Below, one piece after another: positions 35,518 to 42,127 of a stretch of 64,000 bases of DNA. A program made the translations under genes and the position numbers. The notes under the pieces were generated by a model that had not been told where the DNA came from, made no database searches, and saw only the letters and a list, made by a program, of their open reading frames with translations. The DNA is from Halorubrum salinum (GTDB lineage Archaea; Halobacteriota; Halobacteria; Halobacteriales; Haloferacaceae): positions 806,001 to 870,000 of the forward strand of contig NZ_JANHDO010000001.1 in the NCBI RefSeq assembly GCF_024494575.1. The letters run 5' to 3'. How positions within the stretch are numbered: position 1 is the first letter of the stretch; each line of letters opens with the position of its first letter.

Positions 35518-35533
35518 ATAATGTTGCGCTTTT
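35518..35533 (+). promoter_or_regulatory. 16-bp operator-like sequence, copy 1
   Basis: ATAATGTTGCGCTTTT, 75 bp upstream of the ATG at 35609. Its exact reverse complement is at 36948-36963 upstream of the nuclease gene on the other strand, so each gene has the same sequence in the same relative orientation. Probably the binding site of an element-encoded regulator. Confidence 0.7.
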
Positions 35534-35608
35534 TTCTAAAGTGCTTAGAGAAAGCGTCTATCGGTCGTTTAGAGAGAACAATTTTCGACCCTTTATATAC
35601 CCCCTATC

Positions 35609-35935
35609 ATGAGTGAACTAGATTACCGTGAAGTAGCTAAAGAAATCGATGAGGATCGACCGGACGGGTTCAGCGTATCAGCTATTCACGTCAATTTTGA
35701 AATCATGGACTTGGATATTCAGGATAGGGTAAGAGAGAGGGTATGTGATAGGCTGAAAGATACTGCTACCTACTACCTCAATGACGACTTAGAGATTGTT
35801 CAGGATAGCAGTATAGACGACAAATGGACTTACGATATTGTCCATCAATGTGGTACTGAACCCATGTTTGACGCAAAGAACGACGAATATTATTGTCCTA
35901 TCTGTAAGGACGAACAATCTGTATTTGATTACTAA
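35609..35935 (+). CDS. Hypothetical protein with C-terminal zinc knuckle
   Basis: A 108-residue protein starting MSELDYREVAKEIDEDRPDG. The C-terminal part (HQCGTEPMFDAKNDEYYCPI, then CKDE) has three cysteines and a His suited to a small zinc ribbon; the N-terminal part is helical and acidic. A TATA box TTTATATA is about 20-27 bp upstream (leaderless start), and the 16-bp operator lies further up. First gene of a three-gene plus-strand unit. Function unknown. Confidence 0.65.
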   Translation: MSELDYREVAKEIDEDRPDGFSVSAIHVNFEIMDLDIQDRVRERVCDRLKDTATYYLNDDLEIVQDSSIDDKWTYDIVHQCGTEPMFDAKNDEYYCPICKDEQSVFDY

Positions 35936-36114
35936 TGAGTTTATCAGTAAACAATAACGACGATGGAACCGACATTAAACTAATTCGCTGTGCTATTCAG
36001 GATGAGGATCTTATTGATTCTTTTGAGGATTATACTTACGACAAAAATTATAATGAGAAAATGCTAGTTGAGGTAGCACTTGGCAAATTCTTGGAGGATG
36101 AGGGGTATCTATGA
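35935..36114 (+). CDS. Small acidic hypothetical protein
   Basis: A 59-residue protein starting MSLSVNNNDDGTDIKLIRCA and ending KFLEDEGYL. It overlaps the upstream stop (TAATG) and its own stop overlaps the next start (ATGA), so it sits in a tightly coupled three-gene unit. No motif recognised. Confidence 0.6.
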   Translation: MSLSVNNNDDGTDIKLIRCAIQDEDLIDSFEDYTYDKNYNEKMLVEVALGKFLEDEGYL

Positions 36115-36296
36115 TTGTATCAGCATTATCTTCTATCGGCTTTGGACTTGGAGCGACTTTGCTATTATTCGGTTCAATACTCTGCTATACCGTGTTTTTC
36201 GGTGATAGGGATTTTGGTAATAGTCTGATACCTATGGCTCTGAGCTTCGGATTTTTGAGTATTGGATTAAGTCTGTTATATGGTGTAGTGATCTAG
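36111..36296 (+). CDS. Small two-helix membrane protein
   Basis: A 61-residue protein with two hydrophobic helices (about residues 8-28 and 40-60) joined by a short polar loop (FFGDRDFGNS). Its start overlaps the upstream stop. It faces the convergent nuclease gene, with the stop only 3 bp from it. Holin-like, transporter-like or toxin-like roles are all possible; none is shown. Confidence 0.6.
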   Translation: MIVSALSSIGFGLGATLLLFGSILCYTVFFGDRDFGNSLIPMALSFGFLSIGLSLLYGVVI

Positions 36297-36299
36297 GCA

Positions 36300-36905
36300 C
36301 TACAACCTGTCAAAAAACGATTTACACCGTTCGTATATATCTGAATTACTTTTCTTGGCGTATTTTTTGAAGGGGGTTCTATGCTCCGGAGAGAGATTAG
36401 GGCTGCTAAACAGAATTGGTGTTATATTTTCAGGGTCCGGGATACGGGTAGTGACTATAGTATTTGTTCGCTCTACACTCAAATCTGAAATATCTTGTTC
36501 GACATTTGATTGATAAATGCTAAGATTATCGTAAATATGGTTTAGATTGTATTCTGTGGGTGTAAAACATAACTCAAATGTAGTATGGTGATACGGTTCA
36601 TAAGATTCGTCTTTGAAAAAATATTCTCTCATTTTATTGAATTGTCGTATAATCTCATTAGCCCCTGTAGATCCACGAATAGCAGATTCAGACTTAATTT
36701 CATACACAAAACAACTCCCGTCGCCAAGTTCAGATTTTGTTTCAATATATAAATCCGCAACTCCACGATTTCCGTAGTGATTATAATGCGCTTCGGGATA
36801 TACTTTACATTTATAATCAATATCTTCCGTATTATCTAACTCTTCGGTTGATTGTTTGTGATATTCAATTAACGCAGATACAATCTCATCCTCTGAAATA
36901 GTCAT
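36300..36905 (-). CDS. Predicted PD-(D/E)XK nuclease
   Basis: A 201-residue protein starting MTISEDEIVSALIEYHKQST. The catalytic pattern is visible: an acidic residue in NRGVADLYIE (D), followed 14-20 residues later by FVYEIKSE (E-x-K), within an alpha/beta core with a helix EYHKQST before it and EIIRQFNKMREYFF after. This matches restriction-endonuclease-like or Holliday-resolvase-like folds. It is transcribed toward the plus-strand unit from an upstream region that carries the shared 16-bp operator. It may serve replication, defence against rivals, or be a toxin; the sequence does not decide. Confidence 0.7.
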   Translation of the reverse strand: MTISEDEIVSALIEYHKQSTEELDNTEDIDYKCKVYPEAHYNHYGNRGVADLYIETKSELGDGSCFVYEIKSESAIRGSTGANEIIRQFNKMREYFFKDESYEPYHHTTFELCFTPTEYNLNHIYDNLSIYQSNVEQDISDLSVERTNTIVTTRIPDPENITPILFSSPNLSPEHRTPFKKYAKKSNSDIYERCKSFFDRL

Positions 36906-36947
36906 GTAGGTAACTAAGATTAATCACTACTAAAATACTATGGCTTC

Positions 36948-36963
36948 AAAAGCGCAACATTAT
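36948..36963 (-). promoter_or_regulatory. 16-bp operator-like sequence, copy 2
   Basis: AAAAGCGCAACATTAT on the plus strand, 42 bp upstream of the nuclease ATG (36905, reverse strand). Perfect inverted copy of 35518-35533. Confidence 0.7.
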
Positions 36964-37467
36964 TGCCAAAATCGCATGAAGAGAGCCTGATAACACAATG
37001 GGGGTTCGTTTGGTATGCTCTCCGGATATTTTTACGTTTCAGAGCTTCTATCTGCTATATTCTATTTTAATTACTATTCGTTATTTTTCTATTTCAGAAT
37101 ATAGATCCGTACTGTTAGGGGATTCAAAGTGTTGTTATCGTTATTATTGGGTTTTATTAATGGGTAATAATTTGTAAAAATGGCGGGTTGACTCTCTGAA
37201 ACAGTCATTTTCAGGGGATATAGAATACCCTACCCCAAAATCCACCGGAGCGACGTATCGCCTCAATCCCCCTTTAAATACTATCTTTAGACTTATTTAA
37301 GCCAAAAATCAGATATATCAAAATCTCAAAACGAAATGAAGGGAGTTAGAAGTGCCTTTTTGTCCAAAAATATCCAAAAGAAATGAACAAATACTTAAGT
37401 TAGCAGGTACAAAATGGTGCAAGGGCAAGATTTCTGTCCTTTCGTCCGAACACTCGGGCGATAAAAC

Positions 37468-37533
37468 AAGCCTCTTCCCTCTCTTCAAGCCGGCTTAGAC
37501 ATGACCCAAGGCCTTGGGGGATAATACAAGGCC
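37468..37533. repeat. Iteron-like array, candidate replication origin
   Basis: CAAGCC at 37468 and 37486, CAAGGCC at 37507 and 37527: starts spaced 18, 21 and 20 bp, near two helical turns. The first and last are inside longer repeats (GATAAAACAAGCC ending 37473; GATAATACAAGGCC ending 37533), 60 bp apart. The third sits in the perfect palindrome CCCAAGGCCTTGGG (37505-37518). Confidence 0.55.
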
Positions 37534-37625
37534 CATGTTAGGTAGGAGGGTCTTGGCGTCTTTTTCTGTTTTGGTAACACGACTCACGAAAGCCATTTAT
37601 TTAGTATGCTCGAAGGCGCAAATAG

Positions 37626-37829
37626 ATGAGTGATTTAGAAGAGAAAGCAAAGGAGTATGAAGAGGATCTTCGGGTTGTAGCTAATGCTGATTGTAGTGCA
37701 TCATGGATAGCACAGACGATCTTAGAGCGTTTCGACATGGACAAAGGGGATACAACGAATGAGCCGAAAGAATCGATTAGCGGTATCTCTGAACCGTCAG
37801 AAACAAAAGAGAGTGTATTTGCTTATTGA
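37626..37829 (+). CDS. Small acidic hypothetical protein, convergent with the recombinase
   Basis: A 67-residue protein starting MSDLEEKAKEYEEDLRVVAN, helical and acidic, with one Cys. A TATA-like CATTTATTTAG is about 20-31 bp upstream. Its last 7 bp overlap the 3' end of the recombinase gene on the opposite strand, so the two may interfere. A recombination directionality factor would be a logical role this close to int, but this is only a guess. Confidence 0.6.
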   Translation: MSDLEEKAKEYEEDLRVVANADCSASWIAQTILERFDMDKGDTTNEPKESISGISEPSETKESVFAY

Positions 37830-39145
37830 TCCTTAACCTCCTTTGCTAACGCTTTCATTAGTTCAGGATCACTCGTGATTTCTTCAAGCATTTGCTCTTT
37901 AACAGTATCTAACGATTCTTCTTCTTCATTTTCCACCTCTCCTTTCGCTTCATACATTGATTCCTCTATTTGTTCTTGGGTAGCCTTTGCGTCCGGTGTA
38001 TACATCATACCACAGACTGAACAAGCCACATCGTCGTTTTCTAACGGTTCACCGCATATGGTACAAACCGGCGGTGTTAATGGACTATCCTCTTCTTCGG
38101 GTTCACGGTATCCAGAATCAATTTCTACAGTCTTTATCCGATCGTCGTCAGTCAAATGGCTGTATGTCGATTCCATAACTGAACTATCCGGTCCATGTCC
38201 GATTAGCCAGCGAATTTGATCGTTATCTAACCCATATCGTTTCTTAGCGATAGTAACAAAATAATGTCGGAAATTATGCGGATTCATGGGTTTACTGATT
38301 TCAGCATTTTCACCGATTTTCTTAAGTCGTCGTCTAAGCGTCCCCCTATGGAGCATATCACCGGGTTCAGTATCTGGATTATGATTATGGATATTAGTTA
38401 GCAGATAAGCGTCCGGATCGTTCGGACATGGGTGATAGTCCATATACCTTCTTACAGAGGCTTTCGCTCCAAGGAGGGGACGTTTACCCTCTGCGTGTTT
38501 CAAACCGTCTACAGAATCATTCAGGTAGAATATACCCTCTTCAAGATTCACGTCTTTTATTCGGAGAGTTTGGATCGCTCTGATTCTTTGTCCGGTGTTA
38601 ATCAGTAGTTCTAGAAGACATCTATCACGAGGGTTCGGACAATTTTCTCTAAGCTCTTGAATTTCGTCCGACGTGAACATATCCCGTTCGTCTACTTTGC
38701 TATCCGGTGAATCGATTAAGGTGATTTCCTCTGGTTCGACGTTAAGATCCTCGTGGTAGTTGTATAAGCTTCTCAAGGCCGATTGATACAATCTTACTGT
38801 AGAATCAGCATATCCGCCGTCTTTGATTTCAGGATTATCGCCGGACAAGTGTTGAGACATTAGCTCATTTATTTGTTCAGTAGTAGCCTCTGCTAACGTC
38901 GAATCTTGGAGCCTAACTGAACTCCATGTGAATCTACTACAATACGATTTCAAAGTAGACGGCTCTTTGCTAGACTCTCCCGCCGGTGGGCTATGGCTCT
39001 GAACCTGATTGTCGAAAGCGTCTAGAAATTCAATTATTAGCTCATAGTCCTTTGTAGGTAGTTTACCCTCTTCTTTGCGTTTCGTTAGCCTCTCGCGGGC
39101 TACCTCATAGTCATGTCGCGGGCTATCGTTAGCCATATTGTCCAT
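37823..39145 (-). CDS. int: Tyrosine recombinase/integrase with C-terminal zinc ribbon
   Basis: A 440-residue protein starting MDNMANDSPRHDYEVARERL. A SAM-like core-binding N-terminal domain (about 10-165) is followed by the catalytic domain: NTGQRIRAIQTLRI (first Arg), NPHNFRHYFVTIAKKRYG (HxxR box) and IGHGPDSSVMESTYSHL (His and the nucleophilic Tyr). The extra C-terminal part has CTICGEPLENDDVACSVCGM, a four-cysteine zinc ribbon, then an acidic helical tail. This is the XerC/D-like haloarchaeal type. The gene lies at the right end, its start only 47 bp from the core; its TATA (39160-39168) is next to the right arm site. Confidence 0.93.
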   Translation of the reverse strand: MDNMANDSPRHDYEVARERLTKRKEEGKLPTKDYELIIEFLDAFDNQVQSHSPPAGESSKEPSTLKSYCSRFTWSSVRLQDSTLAEATTEQINELMSQHLSGDNPEIKDGGYADSTVRLYQSALRSLYNYHEDLNVEPEEITLIDSPDSKVDERDMFTSDEIQELRENCPNPRDRCLLELLINTGQRIRAIQTLRIKDVNLEEGIFYLNDSVDGLKHAEGKRPLLGAKASVRRYMDYHPCPNDPDAYLLTNIHNHNPDTEPGDMLHRGTLRRRLKKIGENAEISKPMNPHNFRHYFVTIAKKRYGLDNDQIRWLIGHGPDSSVMESTYSHLTDDDRIKTVEIDSGYREPEEEDSPLTPPVCTICGEPLENDDVACSVCGMMYTPDAKATQEQIEESMYEAKGEVENEEEESLDTVKEQMLEEITSDPELMKALAKEVKDQ

Positions 39146-39159
39146 TCTAAGCGCGAATT

Positions 39160-39168
39160 AGATATATT
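39160..39168 (-). promoter_or_regulatory. Recombinase promoter overlapping the right arm site
   Basis: On the reverse strand AAATATATC lies 15-23 bp upstream of the ATG at 39145 and merges with the 11-bp arm repeat (39167-39177). Occupancy of the arm would compete with transcription-factor binding. Confidence 0.55.
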
Positions 39169-39177
39169 TTCCGAACG
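39167..39177 (-). repeat. Right-end recombinase arm site (inverted repeat partner of 31346-31356)
   Basis: TTTTCCGAACG on the plus strand. It adjoins the TATA sequence of the recombinase gene (39160-39168), so recombinase bound here would cover its own promoter. Confidence 0.8.
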
Positions 39178-39192
39178 TGTTACTCAACATAT

Positions 39193-39199
39193 TCACGAG
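39193..39199 (+). repeat. Attachment-site core, right copy (attR)
   Basis: TCACGAG followed directly by host TTCGATTACGG, which completes GNHEFDYG when joined to the left host half. Confidence 0.85.
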
Positions 39200-40441
39200 T
39201 TCGATTACGGGCCCGACGCGCTCCGCGGACTCGTCGCCGACGCCCCTGCCACCTTCGTCTCCGCGAACGTCCGCGACGAGGACGGGGAGCCGTTCGGCCG
39301 ACGCGAGGGGGCCGTCCCGTGGACGACGCTCGCGGTCGGAGACGCGACGATCGGGTTCGTCGGCGTCACCGACCCCGCGACGAGTTCGCTGAACCCGATG
39401 GCCGCCGACCTGTCCTTCGACGATCCCGTGACCGCCGCCCGCGACGCGATCGCCGAGATGCGAGCGGCGATCGCCGACGACAGGGACGGACCGGTCGCCG
39501 ACGGCGAGGACGGCGCGGCTGCACCCCCGATCGATCACGCGGTCGTCCTCTCGCACCTCGGTGCGGGCGACGACGACCTCGCCCGCGAACTCGACGTCGA
39601 CGCGGTCCTCGGCGGCCACGTCCACAGCCGCCGCAACGAGGTCGTCGCGGGCACGCGGTTGGTCCGCCCCGGCGTCAACGGCGAGTCGGTCGCGGAAGTC
39701 GAGTTCGGGAACGGCGGCACCGCGACCGGCGTTCCGACCGCGACGCTCCACGAACCGGACGGCGCGGACCCGGTCGAGGGGCTCGCGGCCGCCCTCGAAG
39801 AGCGGATGGCCGCGGCCGACCTCGGCGAGGTGGTCGACCGTGTGAACGAGCCGATAGAGCGGTCCGGACCGGTCGTCCACGGCGGGGAGTGCCGGGCCGG
39901 AAACTTCGTCGCCGACGCGTTCCGATGGGCGCTCGACGCCGACGTGGGTCTGTCGAACGCCGGCGGGCTCCGGCAGGGAGACCCGCTCGCGGACGCGGTG
40001 ACGAAGGCCGACCTGATCAGCCTGATCCCGTTCGAGGAGCCGGTCGTACTCGCCTCCGTGACGGGCGCGGAGCTTCACGACGTGTTCCGCGAGATGGCCG
40101 CGCCGGACGTCGACTTCGGCGAGGACGACTGGTGGCACGGGCACGTCGCCAACGCGCGCGTGGTCTGGGACGCCGACGCCGACCTGGTTCTGGAGGCGAC
40201 CGTCGGCGGCGAGCCGATCGACCCCGAGCGGCGGTACACGGTGGCCGTCTCGGAGTATCTGCTGCACTCCGAACACGAGTTCCCGACGCTCGCGCAGCGC
40301 CACCGAGTCGACGAGGGCCCGATCCAGTACGAGGCGCTCGCCGCGTACGCCAGAGCGGAGGGGATCGACCCCGCCATCGAGGGTCGGATCGAGATCCGCG
40401 GTCGGCGGCCGGCGTCGGCGATCACCGGCGGGGACCGGTAG
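39200..40441 (+). pseudogene. 3' fragment of interrupted 5'-nucleotidase-type metallophosphatase
   Basis: Encodes FDYGPDALRGLVADAPATFV onward for 413 residues: the rest of the metallophosphatase domain (AVVLSHLGAGDDDLARELDV; VLGGHVHSRRNEV, the GHxH metal block) and the C-terminal 5'-nucleotidase domain (GNFVADAFRWALDADVGLSN; the F-x-x-x-x-VVVL substrate loop as PFEEPVVLASVTG; GEPIDPERRYTVAVSEYL). The frame is undamaged and is open upstream to an ATG at 39113 inside the element, so an N-terminally replaced product of 442 residues could be made, but it lacks the first metal-binding blocks. Confidence 0.9.
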
Positions 40442-40472
40442 CGAGCGGGGGCGTCGTGACGGGGTTCCGAGC

Positions 40473-40817
40473 TCACGCGTTCGCGAACGGCTCCCAACCC
40501 TCCCACCGGAGCAGCGTTTCTGCGCGGTCGGCGTCGGCCAAGAGCACGTTCCGACGGTCCGGGAGGGCCTCGTCGGCGAGCTCTCGCGGGAGCGCGAGCG
40601 TCCCGCTCGGCACGTCGTCGTCTCCGGTGACCGGTATGTGGCCGCCGTCGAGTTTCATCACGAGCGGCGCGTCGAGTCGCTCTACTCCCTCGCCGTCGGC
40701 GTACAGCTGCTCGTTGACGCGCTCGTGGTCGACCCGCTGGATGACGGCCCGCTCGCCGTCGTGGGGCTCCACGTACAGTTCCCCCAGGTAGTAGCCGCTC
40801 GAAAATCGCTCGAACAT
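40473..40817 (-). CDS. Conserved haloarchaeal protein (DUF5802-like as recalled)
   Basis: A 114-residue protein starting MFERFSSGYYLGELYVEPHD. Ordered blocks RAVIQRVDHERVNEQLYADG, RLDAPLVMKLDGGHIPV and the final LLRWEGW are ones I associate with a small haloarchaeal family, DUF5802; the number is from memory. An upstream ATG (40826, MHRMFERF) is possible; a TATA-like CTTATTA (40845-40851, reverse) is compatible with either. Function unknown. Confidence 0.65.
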   Translation of the reverse strand: MFERFSSGYYLGELYVEPHDGERAVIQRVDHERVNEQLYADGEGVERLDAPLVMKLDGGHIPVTGDDDVPSGTLALPRELADEALPDRRNVLLADADRAETLLRWEGWEPFANA

Positions 40818-40954
40818 TCTATGCATGGTAACGTCTGGCACGATGCGTAATAAGTGTTGCCGGGCTCGACGCGGCGACGGTCGAGTCGCGGTTCCGCGCC
40901 GCGTCACACGAGCGGTCACAAGAGGTTTATCCGTGGCCGGAGAGGCACCCGACG

Positions 40955-41266
40955 ATGCCCTCCCAGAACGACGACGACGAGACGGAGTACTCCGTCTTCG
41001 GCAACGACGCGGAGAACGCGATCGATCAGTCCGACGACCGGGCCGACCCGGAGGCCGCGGGACTCGGCGACGGCACGAGCGGCTGTCCGAAGTGCGGCGG
41101 CGCGGAGACCGAGGTCGACGAGATCGCGACGAGCGGCACCGGACTCACCAAGATGTTCGACGTACAGAACCGCAAGTTCCAGGTCGTCTCGTGTGCGAAC
41201 TGCGGCTACTCGGAGCTGTACAAGGGACAGTCGACGGGGAACGCCATCGACTTTTTCATCGGCTGA
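40955..41266 (+). CDS. Zinc-ribbon nucleic-acid-binding-like protein
   Basis: A 103-residue protein with an acidic N-terminus and a C-terminal zinc ribbon: CPKCGG (residues 44-49) and SCANCGYSELYKGQ. The stretch TGLTKMFDVQNRKFQVVSC is characteristic of small Zn-ribbon proteins found in many bacteria and archaea. Preceded by a TATA-like TTTATCC about 30 bp upstream. Likely binds nucleic acid or acts as a protein adaptor; role unknown. Confidence 0.75.
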   Translation: MPSQNDDDETEYSVFGNDAENAIDQSDDRADPEAAGLGDGTSGCPKCGGAETEVDEIATSGTGLTKMFDVQNRKFQVVSCANCGYSELYKGQSTGNAIDFFIG

Positions 41267-41365
41267 GACGCCTTCTCGACGCGGTGGACGCGGCCGCCGC
41301 GCGCCGCCGCGCCGTCGCTTCGGCCGACCGATTTATCCCGCTCCCCGATGCGATTCCGACCGTCT

Positions 41366-42028
41366 ATGGTCTCCCTCCGACCCCTCTCTACGGTCCCGGT
41401 GATCGGCGTCGCCGCCGACGGCAAGACGTATCGGAACCTCCTGTACCTCCTGATCGCGGTCCCGCTCGGGTTCGTTTACTCGGCGCTCGTGACCGTCGGC
41501 GTCGGGTTCGGGCTCGTGCTTTCGGTCGTCCTGGTCGGATTCGCGCTCCTGTTCGCGACGCTGATCGGGGCTCGGCTGCTCGCCGGCGTCGAGCGGTCTC
41601 TCGCGAACGCGCTCTTGGGGACCGACCTGCCGCGCCCAGACGACCTCTCGGACGGCGGGGGTGGGACGCTCGCGGGACTCAGGCGGTACGTCGACGCGCC
41701 GTCGACGTGGCGGAGCCTGGGCTTTCTCTCGCTGAAGTTCTGGCTCGCCCTGCTCGCGTTCGCGCCGGTGTACCTCCTCGCGAACGCCCTCCCGCTCGTG
41801 GCCGCACCGCTCCGGTATCCGTACGACGTCGAGTTCGGCGAGGTGAACGGCGAGCCCGTCACGTGGGCGATCGACACGCTCCCCGAGGCCCTGATCGCGG
41901 TGCCGCTCGGAGCGGTCGGCGTGCTCGTCGCGCTCCACGTCGCGAACGTCATCGCGTACGCGGCCCGCCGGATGGCGGTCGCGCTGCTCGGCGATCAGCG
42001 CCGGTCCACGGCGGGCGAGGCGGCGTGA
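41366..42028 (+). CDS. Putative membrane sensor-domain protein
   Basis: A 220-residue membrane protein starting MVSLRPLSTVPVIGVAADGK. Four strongly hydrophobic helices are visible (about 25-45, 48-75, 120-140 and 170-200), separated by a cytoplasmic loop with the ERSLANALLGTDLPRP block seen in the 'sensor' family often fused to or beside kinases. A TATA-like TTTATC is about 30 bp upstream. No kinase is adjacent. Signal unknown. Confidence 0.7.
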   Translation: MVSLRPLSTVPVIGVAADGKTYRNLLYLLIAVPLGFVYSALVTVGVGFGLVLSVVLVGFALLFATLIGARLLAGVERSLANALLGTDLPRPDDLSDGGGGTLAGLRRYVDAPSTWRSLGFLSLKFWLALLAFAPVYLLANALPLVAAPLRYPYDVEFGEVNGEPVTWAIDTLPEALIAVPLGAVGVLVALHVANVIAYAARRMAVALLGDQRRSTAGEAA

Positions 42029-42127
42029 CCGCGCGGGATCGTCCCGTCCCGCGCCCGCTCGTCCGGTCCCCAGCACCACTCCGGAACCACCCGCGGCTTT
42101 TTTTCTCCCTGTCGCGTCGGGGCAGGT

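Larger units (their letters stand above)
36906..37625. other. AT-rich non-coding region with repeat array
   Basis: About 720 bp. The right part (37460-37540) contains four CAAG(G)CC elements spaced 18-21 bp apart, a 14-bp palindrome and two copies of GATAAxACAAG; see separate entry. The rest shows no supported gene (a 50-codon frame near 36998 is Tyr/Ile-rich and looks like chance). Confidence 0.5.
31331..39199. mobile_element. Integrated AT-rich plasmid-like element (7,869 bp) with tyrosine recombinase
   Basis: Borders are defined by the host gene: the two halves of a metallophosphatase rejoin in frame when 31331-39199 is removed. A 7-bp direct repeat TCACGAG is present at 31324-31330 and 39193-39199. 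Both ends carry the same 11-mer (CGTTCGGAAAA) in inverted orientation, each 15 bp from the core. The interior is visibly AT-rich (about 40% GC by eye) against very GC-rich flanks, with AT-ending codons. Cargo in order: RHH protein, coiled-coil protein, zinc-finger protein, small protein, PrimPol-like replication protein, zinc protein, two small proteins, PD-(D/E)XK nuclease, small protein, recombinase. No virion or conjugation gene is seen. Confidence 0.93.

Noticed and set aside
36998..37180. Tyr/Ile-rich frame starting MGVRLVCSPD
   Set aside because: Composition follows AT-rich DNA, with no promoter or ordered pattern; likely chance.
31331..39199. Element as a provirus
   Set aside because: No capsid, spike, packaging ATPase or lysis gene is visible; gene content is plasmid-like.
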